From Methylobacter sp. (GTDB lineage: Bacteria; Pseudomonadota; Gammaproteobacteria; Methylococcales; Methylomonadaceae), in the NCBI RefSeq assembly GCF_023227905.1, contig NZ_JALOCF010000082.1, positions 1 to 12,682 on the forward strand: a stretch of DNA of 12,682 nt, in the 5' to 3' direction. Both the position numbers and the translations under genes were made by a program. Of this stretch, positions 1 through 5,202 are shown piece by piece; the stretch's first letter is position 1; every line of letters starts with the position of its first letter. The notes under the pieces were generated by a model. That model saw only the letters and a program-made list of their open reading frames with translations. It was not told where the DNA came from and ran no database searches.

Positions 1-236
1 CGAGAACCAGCAGCATTGGGTATTGGATGTGCAGTTCGGGGAAGACAACAACCGGGCCCGAAAAGATCATTCGCCGGAAAACCTGGCATTAATCCGGCGT
101 GCGGCCTTGAATTTGTTGAATAACAACAGCCCCAGCAAAGACAGCCTACGCCAACGAAAACTGCGTGCTTGTTTGAGTGATTGTTATCGCGCCGAACTGA
201 TCTTTGGGAAAAGGAAAATATAGCGCGATTGCCCTG
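1..236 (+). mobile_element. Right end of an ISAs1-family insertion sequence (candidate boundary at 236)
   Basis: Just past the transposase stop the sequence reads GCGCGATTGCCCTG and ends at 236. Its reverse complement starts CAGGGCAATC, and ISAs1-family termini typically begin with CAGGG, so 236 is a plausible outer edge. The left end and the target duplication are outside the window, so the boundary is inferred. The next gene, a lipoprotein, starts 85 bp beyond it. Confidence 0.4.
2..223 (+). CDS. ISAs1-family transposase, C-terminal fragment (5' end outside window)
   Basis: The open frame enters from the window edge and reads ENQQHWVLDVQFGEDNNRAR, then a segment containing SPENLALIRRAALNLL, ending at a TAG. 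This is the typical C-terminus of ISAs1-family (H-repeat type) DDE transposases, where an LHWVLDV-FxED-SRxR block is followed by an ENLALLRR-ALNLLK block. The transposase would cut and rejoin the element's own ends. Only about 73 codons are visible, so the catalytic core and the intactness of the gene cannot be judged. The frame is continuous before position 23, so the first in-frame TTG there is not the real start. The family call is by recognition of the motif, not by a search. Confidence 0.8.
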   Translation, partial: ENQQHWVLDVQFGEDNNRARKDHSPENLALIRRAALNLLNNNSPSKDSLRQRKLRACLSDCYRAELIFGKRKI

Positions 237-321
237 CTGTAACAATAGCCTTATCGTCGGTTTTCTGCTTAAGTAGAATTAGGAAATAATGATTGAAAAT
301 GTATATGGCAGGAGAAAAGAT

Positions 322-810
322 ATGAAGCGGTACTTGTTACTCAGCTTTTTATTATTGAACGCTTGCTCAACTGTACCGGTTGCGATAAAAAATCCTCCTC
401 TGCATGACATTCCCTACCCCGAAGCAACAACCCAGAAGATTACCAATTTTAAAGATGCGCCAGTGCGTTGGGGCGGTATTATTGTTGATGTAGAAAATGA
501 ACAAAATTTCACTCTGGTGCAGGTGCTTTATTATCCTTTGGATAGCGACGGCGAGCCGCAGACGGATAAATCGCATGCAGGGCGATTTGTTTTTAAAAGC
601 CCGGGGTTTCTAGAGCCGGCTGTTTACACCGCAAACGCGAAAATTACCGTTGCAGGAACGCTTACAGGTGATATCGAACGCACGGTAGGAAAAAAAGTTT
701 TGCGCGTACCGTTGATTTCAGCCACGACTATTTACTTGTGGCCGGTTTATGATTACTACAGTTATCACGATGGTATCGGTTATGGCTTTGATTATAGTTT
801 TTTACACTAG
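322..810 (+). CDS. Slp-family outer-membrane lipoprotein, tail-truncated paralogue
   Basis: The 162-residue product has a short lipoprotein signal peptide: MKRY, a leucine-rich stretch, then lipobox LLNAC with the lipidated Cys at residue 15. Slp-family features follow: APVRWGGIIVDVENEQ, a PLDSDGEPQTD block, GRFVF, a LTGDIERTVGKK block and a LISATTIYLWPVY block. Slp proteins are outer-membrane lipoproteins linked to starvation and stress; their molecular role is poorly defined. The ATG at 322 is chosen because AGGAGAAAAGA lies directly upstream, and because the paralogue at 1107 has the same start context and aligns from here. A start 11 codons earlier would put charged residues before the signal peptide. 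The protein stops shortly after GIGYGFDY, where the paralogue continues with about 30 Tyr/Gly/Pro-rich residues. A weak TAGAAT -10 candidate lies at 274-279. Confidence 0.88.
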   Translation: MKRYLLLSFLLLNACSTVPVAIKNPPLHDIPYPEATTQKITNFKDAPVRWGGIIVDVENEQNFTLVQVLYYPLDSDGEPQTDKSHAGRFVFKSPGFLEPAVYTANAKITVAGTLTGDIERTVGKKVLRVPLISATTIYLWPVYDYYSYHDGIGYGFDYSFLH

Positions 811-814
811 CATT

Positions 815-1033
815 GAGTTGTACAATAGGGGCTTCGCATTTAAGCGTGAGATCAATCACCACACCTCTATTCCAAATAGCTGCGTCCGCACTCATAAAAA
901 GCATCGCCTCATTCGTATCGTATACCGGGCGGAGCAGTTTTTTATTAATCATATCTGACATTAGTAAACAGTTGGGCAAAGCGCTTGCTGTGCTGAAAAC
1001 CGGTGTAGTTTCAGGAGTAGGTATCTTTCCCAA
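815..1033 (-). pseudogene. Possible remnant of a short-chain dehydrogenase C-terminus (weak)
   Basis: The spacer between the two lipoprotein genes has an open minus-strand frame containing NEAMLFMSADAAIWNRGVVI. This resembles the C-terminal EAvlFLaSDaAs-itGvvldv block of short-chain dehydrogenases. No Rossmann-fold start or catalytic YxxxK is present, and a stop lies upstream, so at most this is a leftover fragment. Plus-strand frames here look non-coding. The resemblance could be chance. Confidence 0.2.
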
Positions 1034-1106
1034 TAGCCTTATTGCTAATTTTCTGGTTTAGTGCGGACAAGACATGGCGACCAAAAATAAATAACGGAGA
1101 AAAGAC

Positions 1107-1670
1107 ATGAAATGGTATTTATTCATTATCTGTTTGTTGTTGAGCGCTTGCTCGACTCTGCCGAAGGAGATAAAAGATCCTCCTTCAAATGATATTTCTT
1201 ACACGCAAGCAAGCCAGAACATTAATAATTATAAAAATGCGCCGGTGCGTTGGGGCGGCATTATTGTTGATGTGGAAAATGAACAAAGTTTCAGTCTGGT
1301 GCAGGTGCTGACTTATCCTTTGGATAGCGACGGTGAACCGCAGACGGATAAACCGAACGGAGGGCGATTCGTTTTTAAAACCCCAGAGTTTCTCGATCCG
1401 GCTGTTTACACCAAAAACTCCGAGATCACAGTTGCGGGAACTCTTATAGGCGATATCGAGCGCGCCATAGGCAACAAGGTTATGCGCATGCCGCTGATTT
1501 CAGCCACGACCATTTATCGCTGGCCGGTTTATGTGTACGACAGCCGTTACGATGGTTTTGGATATGGCTATGGCTACAATCCTTACTATGGAGGCTACCC
1601 GTATTACTGGGGAAGTTACTACTGGCCTTACGCTAGCCCATACTATCGCCCAGCCTTCCGGTATCGTTAA
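1107..1670 (+). CDS. Slp-family outer-membrane lipoprotein, full-length paralogue
   Basis: The 187-residue product has signal peptide MKWYLFIICLLLSAC with the lipidated Cys at residue 15. It shares long near-identical blocks with the gene at 322: NAPVRWGGIIVDVENEQ, PLDSDGEPQTDKP, GRFVFKTP, GDIERAIGNK and PLISATTIYRWPVY. From about residue 145 it carries a tail of repeated Tyr, Gly and Pro (YGYGYNPYYGGYPYYWGSYY, then YWPYASPYYRP) that the first copy lacks; such tails are common in Slp-like lipoproteins. The start is supported by GGAGAAAAGA just upstream, the same ribosome-binding context as the first copy. The pair is a tandem duplication, separated by about 300 bp of unrelated sequence. The product should be lipidated (Lnt, encoded at 5203-6768, does the last step) and anchored in the outer membrane. 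Confidence 0.9.
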   Translation: MKWYLFIICLLLSACSTLPKEIKDPPSNDISYTQASQNINNYKNAPVRWGGIIVDVENEQSFSLVQVLTYPLDSDGEPQTDKPNGGRFVFKTPEFLDPAVYTKNSEITVAGTLIGDIERAIGNKVMRMPLISATTIYRWPVYVYDSRYDGFGYGYGYNPYYGGYPYYWGSYYWPYASPYYRPAFRYR

Positions 1671-1736
1671 ATACAGTATTTAAATTTAGATGTGGCCTTT
1701 TTTGGATATAGGTCTAGTTTATTTTTTTTGTTGCTA

Positions 1737-1742
1737 TATAAT
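1737..1742 (+). promoter_or_regulatory. -10 box of the tRNA-Leu promoter
   Basis: A perfect TATAAT lies 24 bp before the mature tRNA 5' end and is followed by a GC-rich stretch (GCGGC), as at stable-RNA promoters under stringent control. The region where the -35 box should be (about 1714-1720) has no good TTGACA match, so the promoter assignment rests on the -10 box and position. Confidence 0.5.
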
Positions 1743-1766
1743 ATGCGGCTTACCAAAGTTATCGAT

Positions 1767-1853
1767 GCCTCGGTGGCGAAATTGGTAGACGCAAGGGACT
1801 TAAAATCCCTCGTTCGAAAGGACGTGCCGGTTCGACTCCGGCCCGAGGCACCA
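1767..1853 (+). tRNA. tRNA-Leu (anticodon UAA), CCA encoded
   Basis: The 87-nt gene folds as a class II tRNA. The acceptor stem is GCCTCGG with CCGAGGC, followed by discriminator A and a genome-encoded CCA. The D-arm has the usual TGGCGAAATTGGTAGACGC. The anticodon stem is AGGGA/TCCCT around loop CTTAAAA, giving anticodon TAA, which reads UUA and UUG. A long variable arm (CGTTCGAAAGGACG region) and T-arm GCCGGTTCGACTCCGGC follow. The long variable arm plus UAA anticodon identify leucine. It is a substrate of the LeuRS encoded further right. It is a single-gene transcription unit with its own -10 box and terminator. Confidence 0.97.
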
Positions 1854-1861
1854 TGGAAAAC

Positions 1862-1893
1862 AATCTCTTACGTTTAGACGAAGGGATTTTTTT
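1862..1893 (+). terminator. Intrinsic terminator of tRNA-Leu
   Basis: AATCTCTT pairs with AAGGGATT (one U-G wobble), with an inner CGT/ACG extension and loop TTAG. A run of seven T follows at 1887-1893. It starts nine bases after the tRNA CCA, the expected place for a Rho-independent terminator. Confidence 0.8.
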
Positions 1894-2837
1894 ATGCCTG
1901 CCGTTTTCTATGGCTATTGGTGAAGTGGCTCAAATCAACAAGCCATAAGCAATTATAAAAGTGCTTCGGCAATTCAAGCGCCTTTCCTGTCGGCCATTTT
2001 CCCGTATTATGCTTCTGAAGCTCGCCGCCGTCTGTATCTGTAATAGGCCTTATCCGCTAATCTGTACTGCCTGTCCATGCAATGTATCGAAATGTCCGAG
2101 ATGAGCTCAGCGTTTAAGATTTTTAGATAAAGAATCCAGGCTTCCATTGTTAAGTTTTTAAACATAATTTAACCTTCAATCCAAGTCAAAAATGGCACAA
2201 TAAGTCGCTATATTTGAAATTAAAATTTGAATCTAGCGCACAAGTAAACCTAAAAAACCGTCGGTTTTTTATCGTTTTCTGTAGCATAGAGAGTTAAACT
2301 TTTTCAATCAATAAGTGCAATTACTTATCAGATAAACGTAATTTCGAGTTGTGTGACGCGCATCGCTAAACAATCGGGGAGATACTTTATTGTAAACTGC
2401 CGACGTTCAGCCGGCCTTTAGCAGTGAAAAAATCATGCGTTGGGAGAATATTCCAAAACGGGAGGGTCGCTTTGCTTTTGGAGAGTAACACCGCTTCTTG
2501 ATGCGGTGAAGCCTAAAATCGATTGAGGTCAAACGTTTGAGTTATGCCGTCTGGTTTATTGATGATGTTAGAAACCGCCAGCAAAGACCCCTTTAAATAC
2601 CGGCTTCTGAAACCTCAATGGTTCTGGATGTTATTCGTAAACCAGAGGATCTGGCTCTGCTGCATAGAGCGGTTCGACATCCTCCGCCTTCAATGAACTA
2701 AGCGATAGCGTCTCTTCAATGGGTGTTGGTTGGGATTAAATTGACAGAGGGACTGGTTCATGCCGATGCTTAGGTGCTCAACGTAAGGCTAATCAAGGGA
2801 ATGGTTGGCTCGAAAAGCTGAAAAAGAAGCTACATTA
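1894..2837. other. Gene-poor stretch, probably decayed sequence
   Basis: About 0.95 kb between the tRNA terminator and the distal end of the integron holds no ORF with a recognisable product. Short frames are interrupted by stops on both strands. Two pieces look like leftovers. On the plus strand near 2780-2862, a frame reads WLEKLKKKLHYNRALIER, loosely like the end of an IS5-type transposase. On the minus strand near 2035-1905, a 50-codon frame contains TDTDGGELQ but matches nothing I know. A terminator-like hairpin sits at 2252-2270. I see no RNA gene or direct repeat array here. Confidence 0.5.
2252..2270. terminator. Bidirectional terminator-like hairpin
   Basis: AAAAAACC and GGTTTTTT form a perfect 8-bp inverted repeat around GTC. 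A-runs and T-runs on either side make it able to act in both directions. No gene end lies close by, so what it terminates is unknown. Confidence 0.4.
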
Positions 2838-2872
2838 TAACCGCGCTCTGATTGAGCGCCATGTTAGAGAAC
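2838..2872 (-). repeat. Distal attC site, very short or truncated (cassette 4)
   Basis: On the minus strand, GTTCTCTAAC begins 7 bp after the stop of the 2879-3112 gene. It matches, at 9 of 10 positions, the reverse complement of that cassette's first bases (GTTAGAGAGC). The sequence then runs through CGCTC-AATCA-GAGCG and reaches GGTTA within about 36 bases. That gives nested inverted repeats TAAC/GTTA and CGCTC/GAGCG, but well under the length of typical attC sites. It may be a minimal site, or one cut by the junction with the neighbouring decayed sequence. Confidence 0.55.
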
Positions 2873-2878
2873 GGCTTT

Positions 2879-3112
2879 TCATGAGAAGGAGTCTGTGTAA
2901 TGTAGTGTTACACCTGCTAGCAGAGCGGCAAAAGCTACTATAGCAACAAACTCTCGGTTGTGTGGGTATGCCTGGGGCGGTGGATAGCGTCCCAACGTAA
3001 GTACACGAAGCATAACCCACCCTGGCCAATAGAAGACACTAACAAATAAGACCTCGACAACAAACCGCGCGATGGCGCGAACAACAAATTCAGCGATTGC
3101 ATCGAATGCCAT
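2879..3112 (-). CDS. Cassette 4: small two-helix membrane protein of unknown function
   Basis: The 77-residue product starts MAFDAIAEFVVRAIARFVVE. It has one hydrophobic segment at about residues 17-40 (VLFVSVFYWPGWVMLRVLTLG) and another at about 53-72 (FVAIVAFAALLAGVTLHY), joined by a polar, Pro-rich loop (RYPPPQAYPHNRE). It should sit in the inner membrane. Similar small proteins starting MAFDAIAEFVV are, as I recall, frequent passengers of integron cassettes, with no known function. The start codon lies 14 bp inside the cassette boundary, typical of tight cassette packing, and no strong Shine-Dalgarno is visible. It is the last cassette of the array, so expression from a promoter near attI would need read-through of three cassettes. 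Confidence 0.75.
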   Translation of the reverse strand: MAFDAIAEFVVRAIARFVVEVLFVSVFYWPGWVMLRVLTLGRYPPPQAYPHNREFVAIVAFAALLAGVTLHYTDSFS

Positions 3113-3120
3113 GGATTTAG

Positions 3121-3176
3121 CTCTCTAACGCTTAAAGAAGCAGCGCGTTCAGTGTCCGATGCCTTTACTTGTTAGC
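3121..3176 (-). repeat. attC site of cassette 3
   Basis: Read on the minus strand, the site opens ATGCTAACAAG and closes AAGCGTTAGAG, about 56 bp, with a partly palindromic interior. It is a recognisable short attC. Its start is the exact reverse complement over 8 bp of the first bases of cassette 3 (GTTAGCAT at the 3699 end). The TAA stop of the cassette 3 gene lies inside it. Confidence 0.85.
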
Positions 3177-3668
3177 ATCATTCTCTTTCTGGAAATACTT
3201 TCCATACTTTTTGATTGAAATAGATTCGGCTATCGCGTTGCACTCTGTAGACGATCCTGTGCTACCCCACTTGGTTACACAATGCTGCTTGTGGATCGAT
3301 CCCAATTCATCTATAGAAAAATCAGAATACTTTTCTAAAAGATCTTTATATTGCTTTCGCCGTTCCCCGTAAGGAATTTTTCTTTTCTCTTCGCTTAGCT
3401 TTGTAAAGAAATCGTTAAATCTTTCTCTTTCTTCGTTCGCTTTATCTATCTCTTTCTTGCAAGGCGACAAGTCATCTTTACGAATGTCTAAATTATGCCG
3501 GGCAACGCAACCAAGCGCGGCACTGTTTGCAGCATCACTTGCTTCCCGAACTTGTCTTTCTTCGTCAGTCATTCCTTCAATAGAGTAACTACTGTTTGCC
3601 GAAATAATCACAAAACCTAATAAGGTAAATTGAGCTACTGCTTTTTTGTGGTTTGGTCGTGTATGCAT
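3165..3668 (-). CDS. Cassette 3: exported, highly charged protein of unknown function
   Basis: The 167-residue product has a probable Sec signal peptide: basic MHTRPNHKKAVAQ, hydrophobic FTLLGFVIISANSS, and a likely cleavage site near residue 30. The mature part is rich in Glu, Lys, Asp and Ser. It starts with a likely helical stretch (EGMTDEERQVREASDAANSA) and has three Cys, in AALGCVARHN, SPCKKE and QHCVTKWG, plus a fourth in STECNAI. These could form two disulfides in the periplasm. I recognise no domain. The gene is AT-rich compared with the adjacent cassette 2, which fits separate origins. The ATG is preceded by GAGAG with very short spacing, and the stop codon TAA falls within attC, so the cassette carries almost no spare sequence. 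Confidence 0.75.
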   Translation of the reverse strand: MHTRPNHKKAVAQFTLLGFVIISANSSYSIEGMTDEERQVREASDAANSAALGCVARHNLDIRKDDLSPCKKEIDKANEERERFNDFFTKLSEEKRKIPYGERRKQYKDLLEKYSDFSIDELGSIHKQHCVTKWGSTGSSTECNAIAESISIKKYGKYFQKENDANK

Positions 3669-3692
3669 ACTCTCGAATCCCTTTTCTTAAAT

Positions 3693-3762
3693 GCTAACGT
3701 TCAAGGTCGGTGGTGATACGCGGCTTTATCGCGTAGCGTCCCCTGCACCGGAGGGTTAGTCC
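3693..3762 (-). repeat. attC site of cassette 2
   Basis: On the minus strand the site opens GGACTAACC, overlapping the stop codon of the 3756-4169 gene, and closes GAACGTTAGC about 70 bp later. The interior has imperfect inverted repeats (GCTACGCG facing CGCGTA). The opening is the reverse complement, with one mismatch, of the first bases of cassette 2 (TTAGCCC at about 4182). Confidence 0.82.
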
Positions 3763-4169
3763 GCTGCTTCGAGAACTGCTTCATCGGCACCTCCAGTTAC
3801 GAGCAGCTCCAGAGACCGGGCAAAAGCGCTAAGCCTTTCATAGGTGGTGAGCAACTCAACCGCCAAAGACGACTGCCCTTCCGGCCGGTCGTGTTCATGA
3901 ACCGGTGTGCTAAGCACGATACGGCAACCGACTCGACCAACGGTCCCAACAGGATAAAACGTAAGGCCAATATGCTCTTGTTCGATACCACCACCGGACT
4001 TGCTCCAGAAACCACCGCGGATTCCAAGCGGTGATTCGGCGAGCAATGGAAATGCGACGGCGAGTTTCTTCGCCAACTCGACGAGTTCCGCTTCCCCGAA
4101 CCAAGCGGACCCGGAACCGGCATAGCCGTCGGTGTCGGGCTCGAATTGGAGGCGAAGAGCATCTGGCAT
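3756..4169 (-). CDS. Cassette 2: soluble acidic protein of a cassette-associated family, function unknown
   Basis: The 137-residue product has no signal peptide or membrane segment. It starts MPDALRLQFEPDTDGYAGSG and contains AWFGEAELVELAKKL, RGGFWSKSGGGIEQEHIGL and a LLTTYERLSAFARSLELL helix. The GGFWS-SGG-EQEHVGL pattern and overall layout resemble small uncharacterised proteins I associate with chromosomal cassettes and some bacterial genomes, possibly immunity-like or ligand-binding; no activity is known to me. The gene is notably GC-rich, unlike cassettes 1 and 3. The ATG follows the cassette boundary by only 13 bp, with no clear Shine-Dalgarno, and the TAA overlaps attC. Confidence 0.8.
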   Translation of the reverse strand: MPDALRLQFEPDTDGYAGSGSAWFGEAELVELAKKLAVAFPLLAESPLGIRGGFWSKSGGGIEQEHIGLTFYPVGTVGRVGCRIVLSTPVHEHDRPEGQSSLAVELLTTYERLSAFARSLELLVTGGADEAVLEAAD

Positions 4170-4176
4170 GTTGGTG

Positions 4177-4242
4177 GGCTAATGTGAAAGTAAGGGGGTG
4201 CGCGCTTTTGCGCAGTCCCGCTTGACTGTATGGTTAGAGGCC
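4177..4242 (-). repeat. attC site of cassette 1
   Basis: On the minus strand the site opens GGCCTCTAACC and ends near CACATTAGCCC, about 66 bp, around a GC-rich hairpin (TGCGC-AAAA-GCGCG). The opening GGCCTCTAAC is the exact reverse complement of the cassette's first bases, GTTAGAGGCC (4812-4821 on the plus strand reads GGCCTCTAAC). The closing core is ATTAG where GTTAG is expected, so the crossover G has changed. Confidence 0.82.
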
Positions 4243-4262
4243 ATTTTAACCATACTACCCAT

Positions 4263-4808
4263 TTACGGTTTCATTAGCGGGTAACCTGACAACAAACTTT
4301 TCCCGCGAAGTATTCGGGCACCAATGATGAGGCCGCCCAAGCCGGCTAGTGCCAATACACTGAACAATATCTTCGCGGAAAGAGACGCTGCACCATCAAT
4401 ACTTAAAACTGCAACGATAAAAACACAACCAGCCAACAATAAGGCTCCACCAAAAATGCCAAGATAAGCAGTAAGTTTTGTTGTTGTCGGAGTAAGCTCA
4501 ATGGATGATTTAATCTTACGCTCAACTAATTCGTCGGTTGGAAGGATTTCAAGTGATCGGCATTCTCTGTAGCAAAAGAAAAGGCTGCTCAAGAGGATGA
4601 TGAATAAAGCTATGCCCGGAGCTACGTACAACTTCAAGATTTGATATGCACTCGCTCCAAGCACGCTGACGATGGAGCCACCCATCAACATTCCTGAGTG
4701 TGTCAAAAGTTGACCGCACGATGGGCAGCCTCTCGTTGGCGCCCATTTTTGTATTTGGAGTATGAAACCCCAAGAGAGTTTGCCACCGCAGCTTGGACAT
4801 CTCTGCAT
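4263..4808 (-). CDS. Cassette 1: zinc-ribbon multi-pass membrane protein of unknown function
   Basis: The 181-residue product begins MQRCPSCGGKLSWGF and has a second pair, GCPSCG, at residues 27-32. That makes a four-Cys zinc ribbon of CxxC-x(n)-CxxC type at the N-terminus. Four hydrophobic stretches follow. Two lie in residues 43-88 (GGSIVSVLGASAYQIL, then APGIALFIILLSSLFF) and two in about 113-165 (LGIFGGALLLAGCVFIVAVL, then ILFSVLALAGLGGLIIGA). A cytosolic ribbon followed by four helices is likely. It is the cassette closest to attI and therefore the best expressed if the promoter at 4913-4941 is active. The start is 4 bp inside the cassette boundary. No enzymatic motif is visible. Confidence 0.8.
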   Translation of the reverse strand: MQRCPSCGGKLSWGFILQIQKWAPTRGCPSCGQLLTHSGMLMGGSIVSVLGASAYQILKLYVAPGIALFIILLSSLFFCYRECRSLEILPTDELVERKIKSSIELTPTTTKLTAYLGIFGGALLLAGCVFIVAVLSIDGAASLSAKILFSVLALAGLGGLIIGARILRGKSLLSGYPLMKP

Positions 4809-4811
4809 GAT

Positions 4812-4932
4812 GGCCTCTAACGTAATATATACGACATCATTTGTCGTATAAAAAAATCGTAGCGTCGTATATTCATTTTTAAGTAAATTATCTTATTGTT
4901 TTCAATGACTAAATTATAAAATAAGGCGACGC
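4812..4932 (-). other. attI-like region between intI and the first cassette
   Basis: The roughly 110 bp between the intI start and the first cassette junction (GTTAGAGGCC on the minus strand) occupy the place of attI. They contain an 8-bp perfect inverted repeat, ATACGACA at 4829-4836 and TGTCGTAT at 4842-4849. GTCGTAT recurs at 4864-4870, and ATACGACATCA recurs inside the intI start at 4946-4956. Known attI sites carry integrase-binding direct repeats beside the simple site, so these repeated motifs may be integrase sites. That role is inference. Confidence 0.55.
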
Positions 4933-4941
4933 ATTGCGCAA
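4913..4941 (-). promoter_or_regulatory. Candidate cassette promoter (Pc)
   Basis: On the minus strand there is a TTGCGC -35 box and a perfect TATAAT -10 box with a 17-bp spacer. They point at the cassettes and overlap the start of intI. Cassette promoters of other integrons lie in intI or the attI region, so both position and direction fit. Confidence 0.5.
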
Positions 4942-5195
4942 ACAAATACGACATCAACGCAACCTGGAAAATTACTCGGCCAAGTCCGTGACAACATTCG
5001 TTTCAAACACTATAGCTTAAGTACGGAGATGTCTGGATTAAACAGTTTATTGGGTATCATCAAAAGCGCCATCCTTTGGTAATGGAGCAATTGAGCTGAA
5101 AATCATTTTTTACTGAGTTGACTAAGCAACAGTATGTGTCCAGTTCCACCCAGAATCAGGCGCTGCCTGCAATTTTGTTTTTATATCGCGAGGTA
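4933..5195 (+). pseudogene. intI: Integron integrase (intI) remnant, N-terminal third only
   Basis: Two frames together spell an integron integrase N-terminus. From 4933 the first frame gives a segment containing GKLLGQVRDNIRFKHYSLST, ending in E at 5028. From 5031 the other frame gives VWIKQFIGYHQKRHPLVM, an in-frame TGA at 5097, then a segment containing SSSTQNQALPAILFLYREV. IntI proteins carry the same run: LLDQvRd-IRlkHYS-RTE, then wIkrFI-fH-kRHP, then STQNQAL-AlLFLYreV. The frame change at about 5029 looks like a short deletion of three to four residues. The expected ATG is ATT. All of the catalytic tyrosine-recombinase domain (Arg-His-Arg-Tyr) is missing; homology stops at about 5193, ten bases from the lnt stop. 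This gene cannot make a working recombinase. Confidence 0.9.
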
Positions 5196-5202
5196 TGGCA
5201 GT

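Larger units (their letters stand above)
2838..5195. mobile_element. Chromosomal integron remnant: four cassettes, attI region, decayed intI
   Basis: Four minus-strand ORFs are separated by attC-like sites with TAAC/GTTA ends. They are arranged head to tail and read away from a divergent intI remnant, as in known integrons. The decisive sign is cassette logic: each cassette's first bases (GTTAG-type) are the reverse complement of the start of its own attC. Matches are 10/10 for the cassette at 4233-4821, 8/8 for that at 3168-3699, 9/10 for that at 2863-3130, and one mismatch for that at about 3755-4183. Base composition changes sharply between cassettes: the 3756-4169 ORF is GC-rich and the 3165-3668 ORF is AT-rich. 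The right edge is the break in intI, next to the end of lnt. The left edge is the last attC, next to decayed sequence. No intact integrase gene is present in the window. Confidence 0.85.

Noticed and set aside
289..321. Upstream ATG for the first Slp gene
   Set aside because: It lacks a ribosome site, and the paralogue aligns from the ATG at 322, which has AGGAGAAAAGA in front.
813..1061. Plus-strand hydrophobic ORF between the Slp genes
   Set aside because: It has no ribosome site or recognisable pattern, and the minus strand reads more like coding sequence.
1672..1684. Palindrome AAATACAGTATTT after the second Slp gene as a terminator
   Set aside because: It has no room for a loop, is AT-only apart from the centre, and has no T-run.
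1692..1877. Open frame across the tRNA-Leu gene
   Set aside because: It is a chance frame through a clear tRNA and its terminator.
2780..2862. IS5-type transposase end (WLEKLKKKLHYNRALIER)
   Set aside because: The similarity is loose, the frame is closed by stops upstream, and the last part overlaps the distal attC; noted only as a possible remnant.
4933..4935. ATT as a functional intI start codon
   Set aside because: ATT starts are very rare and the gene is already broken by a frameshift, a stop and truncation, so a mutated ATG is the simpler reading.
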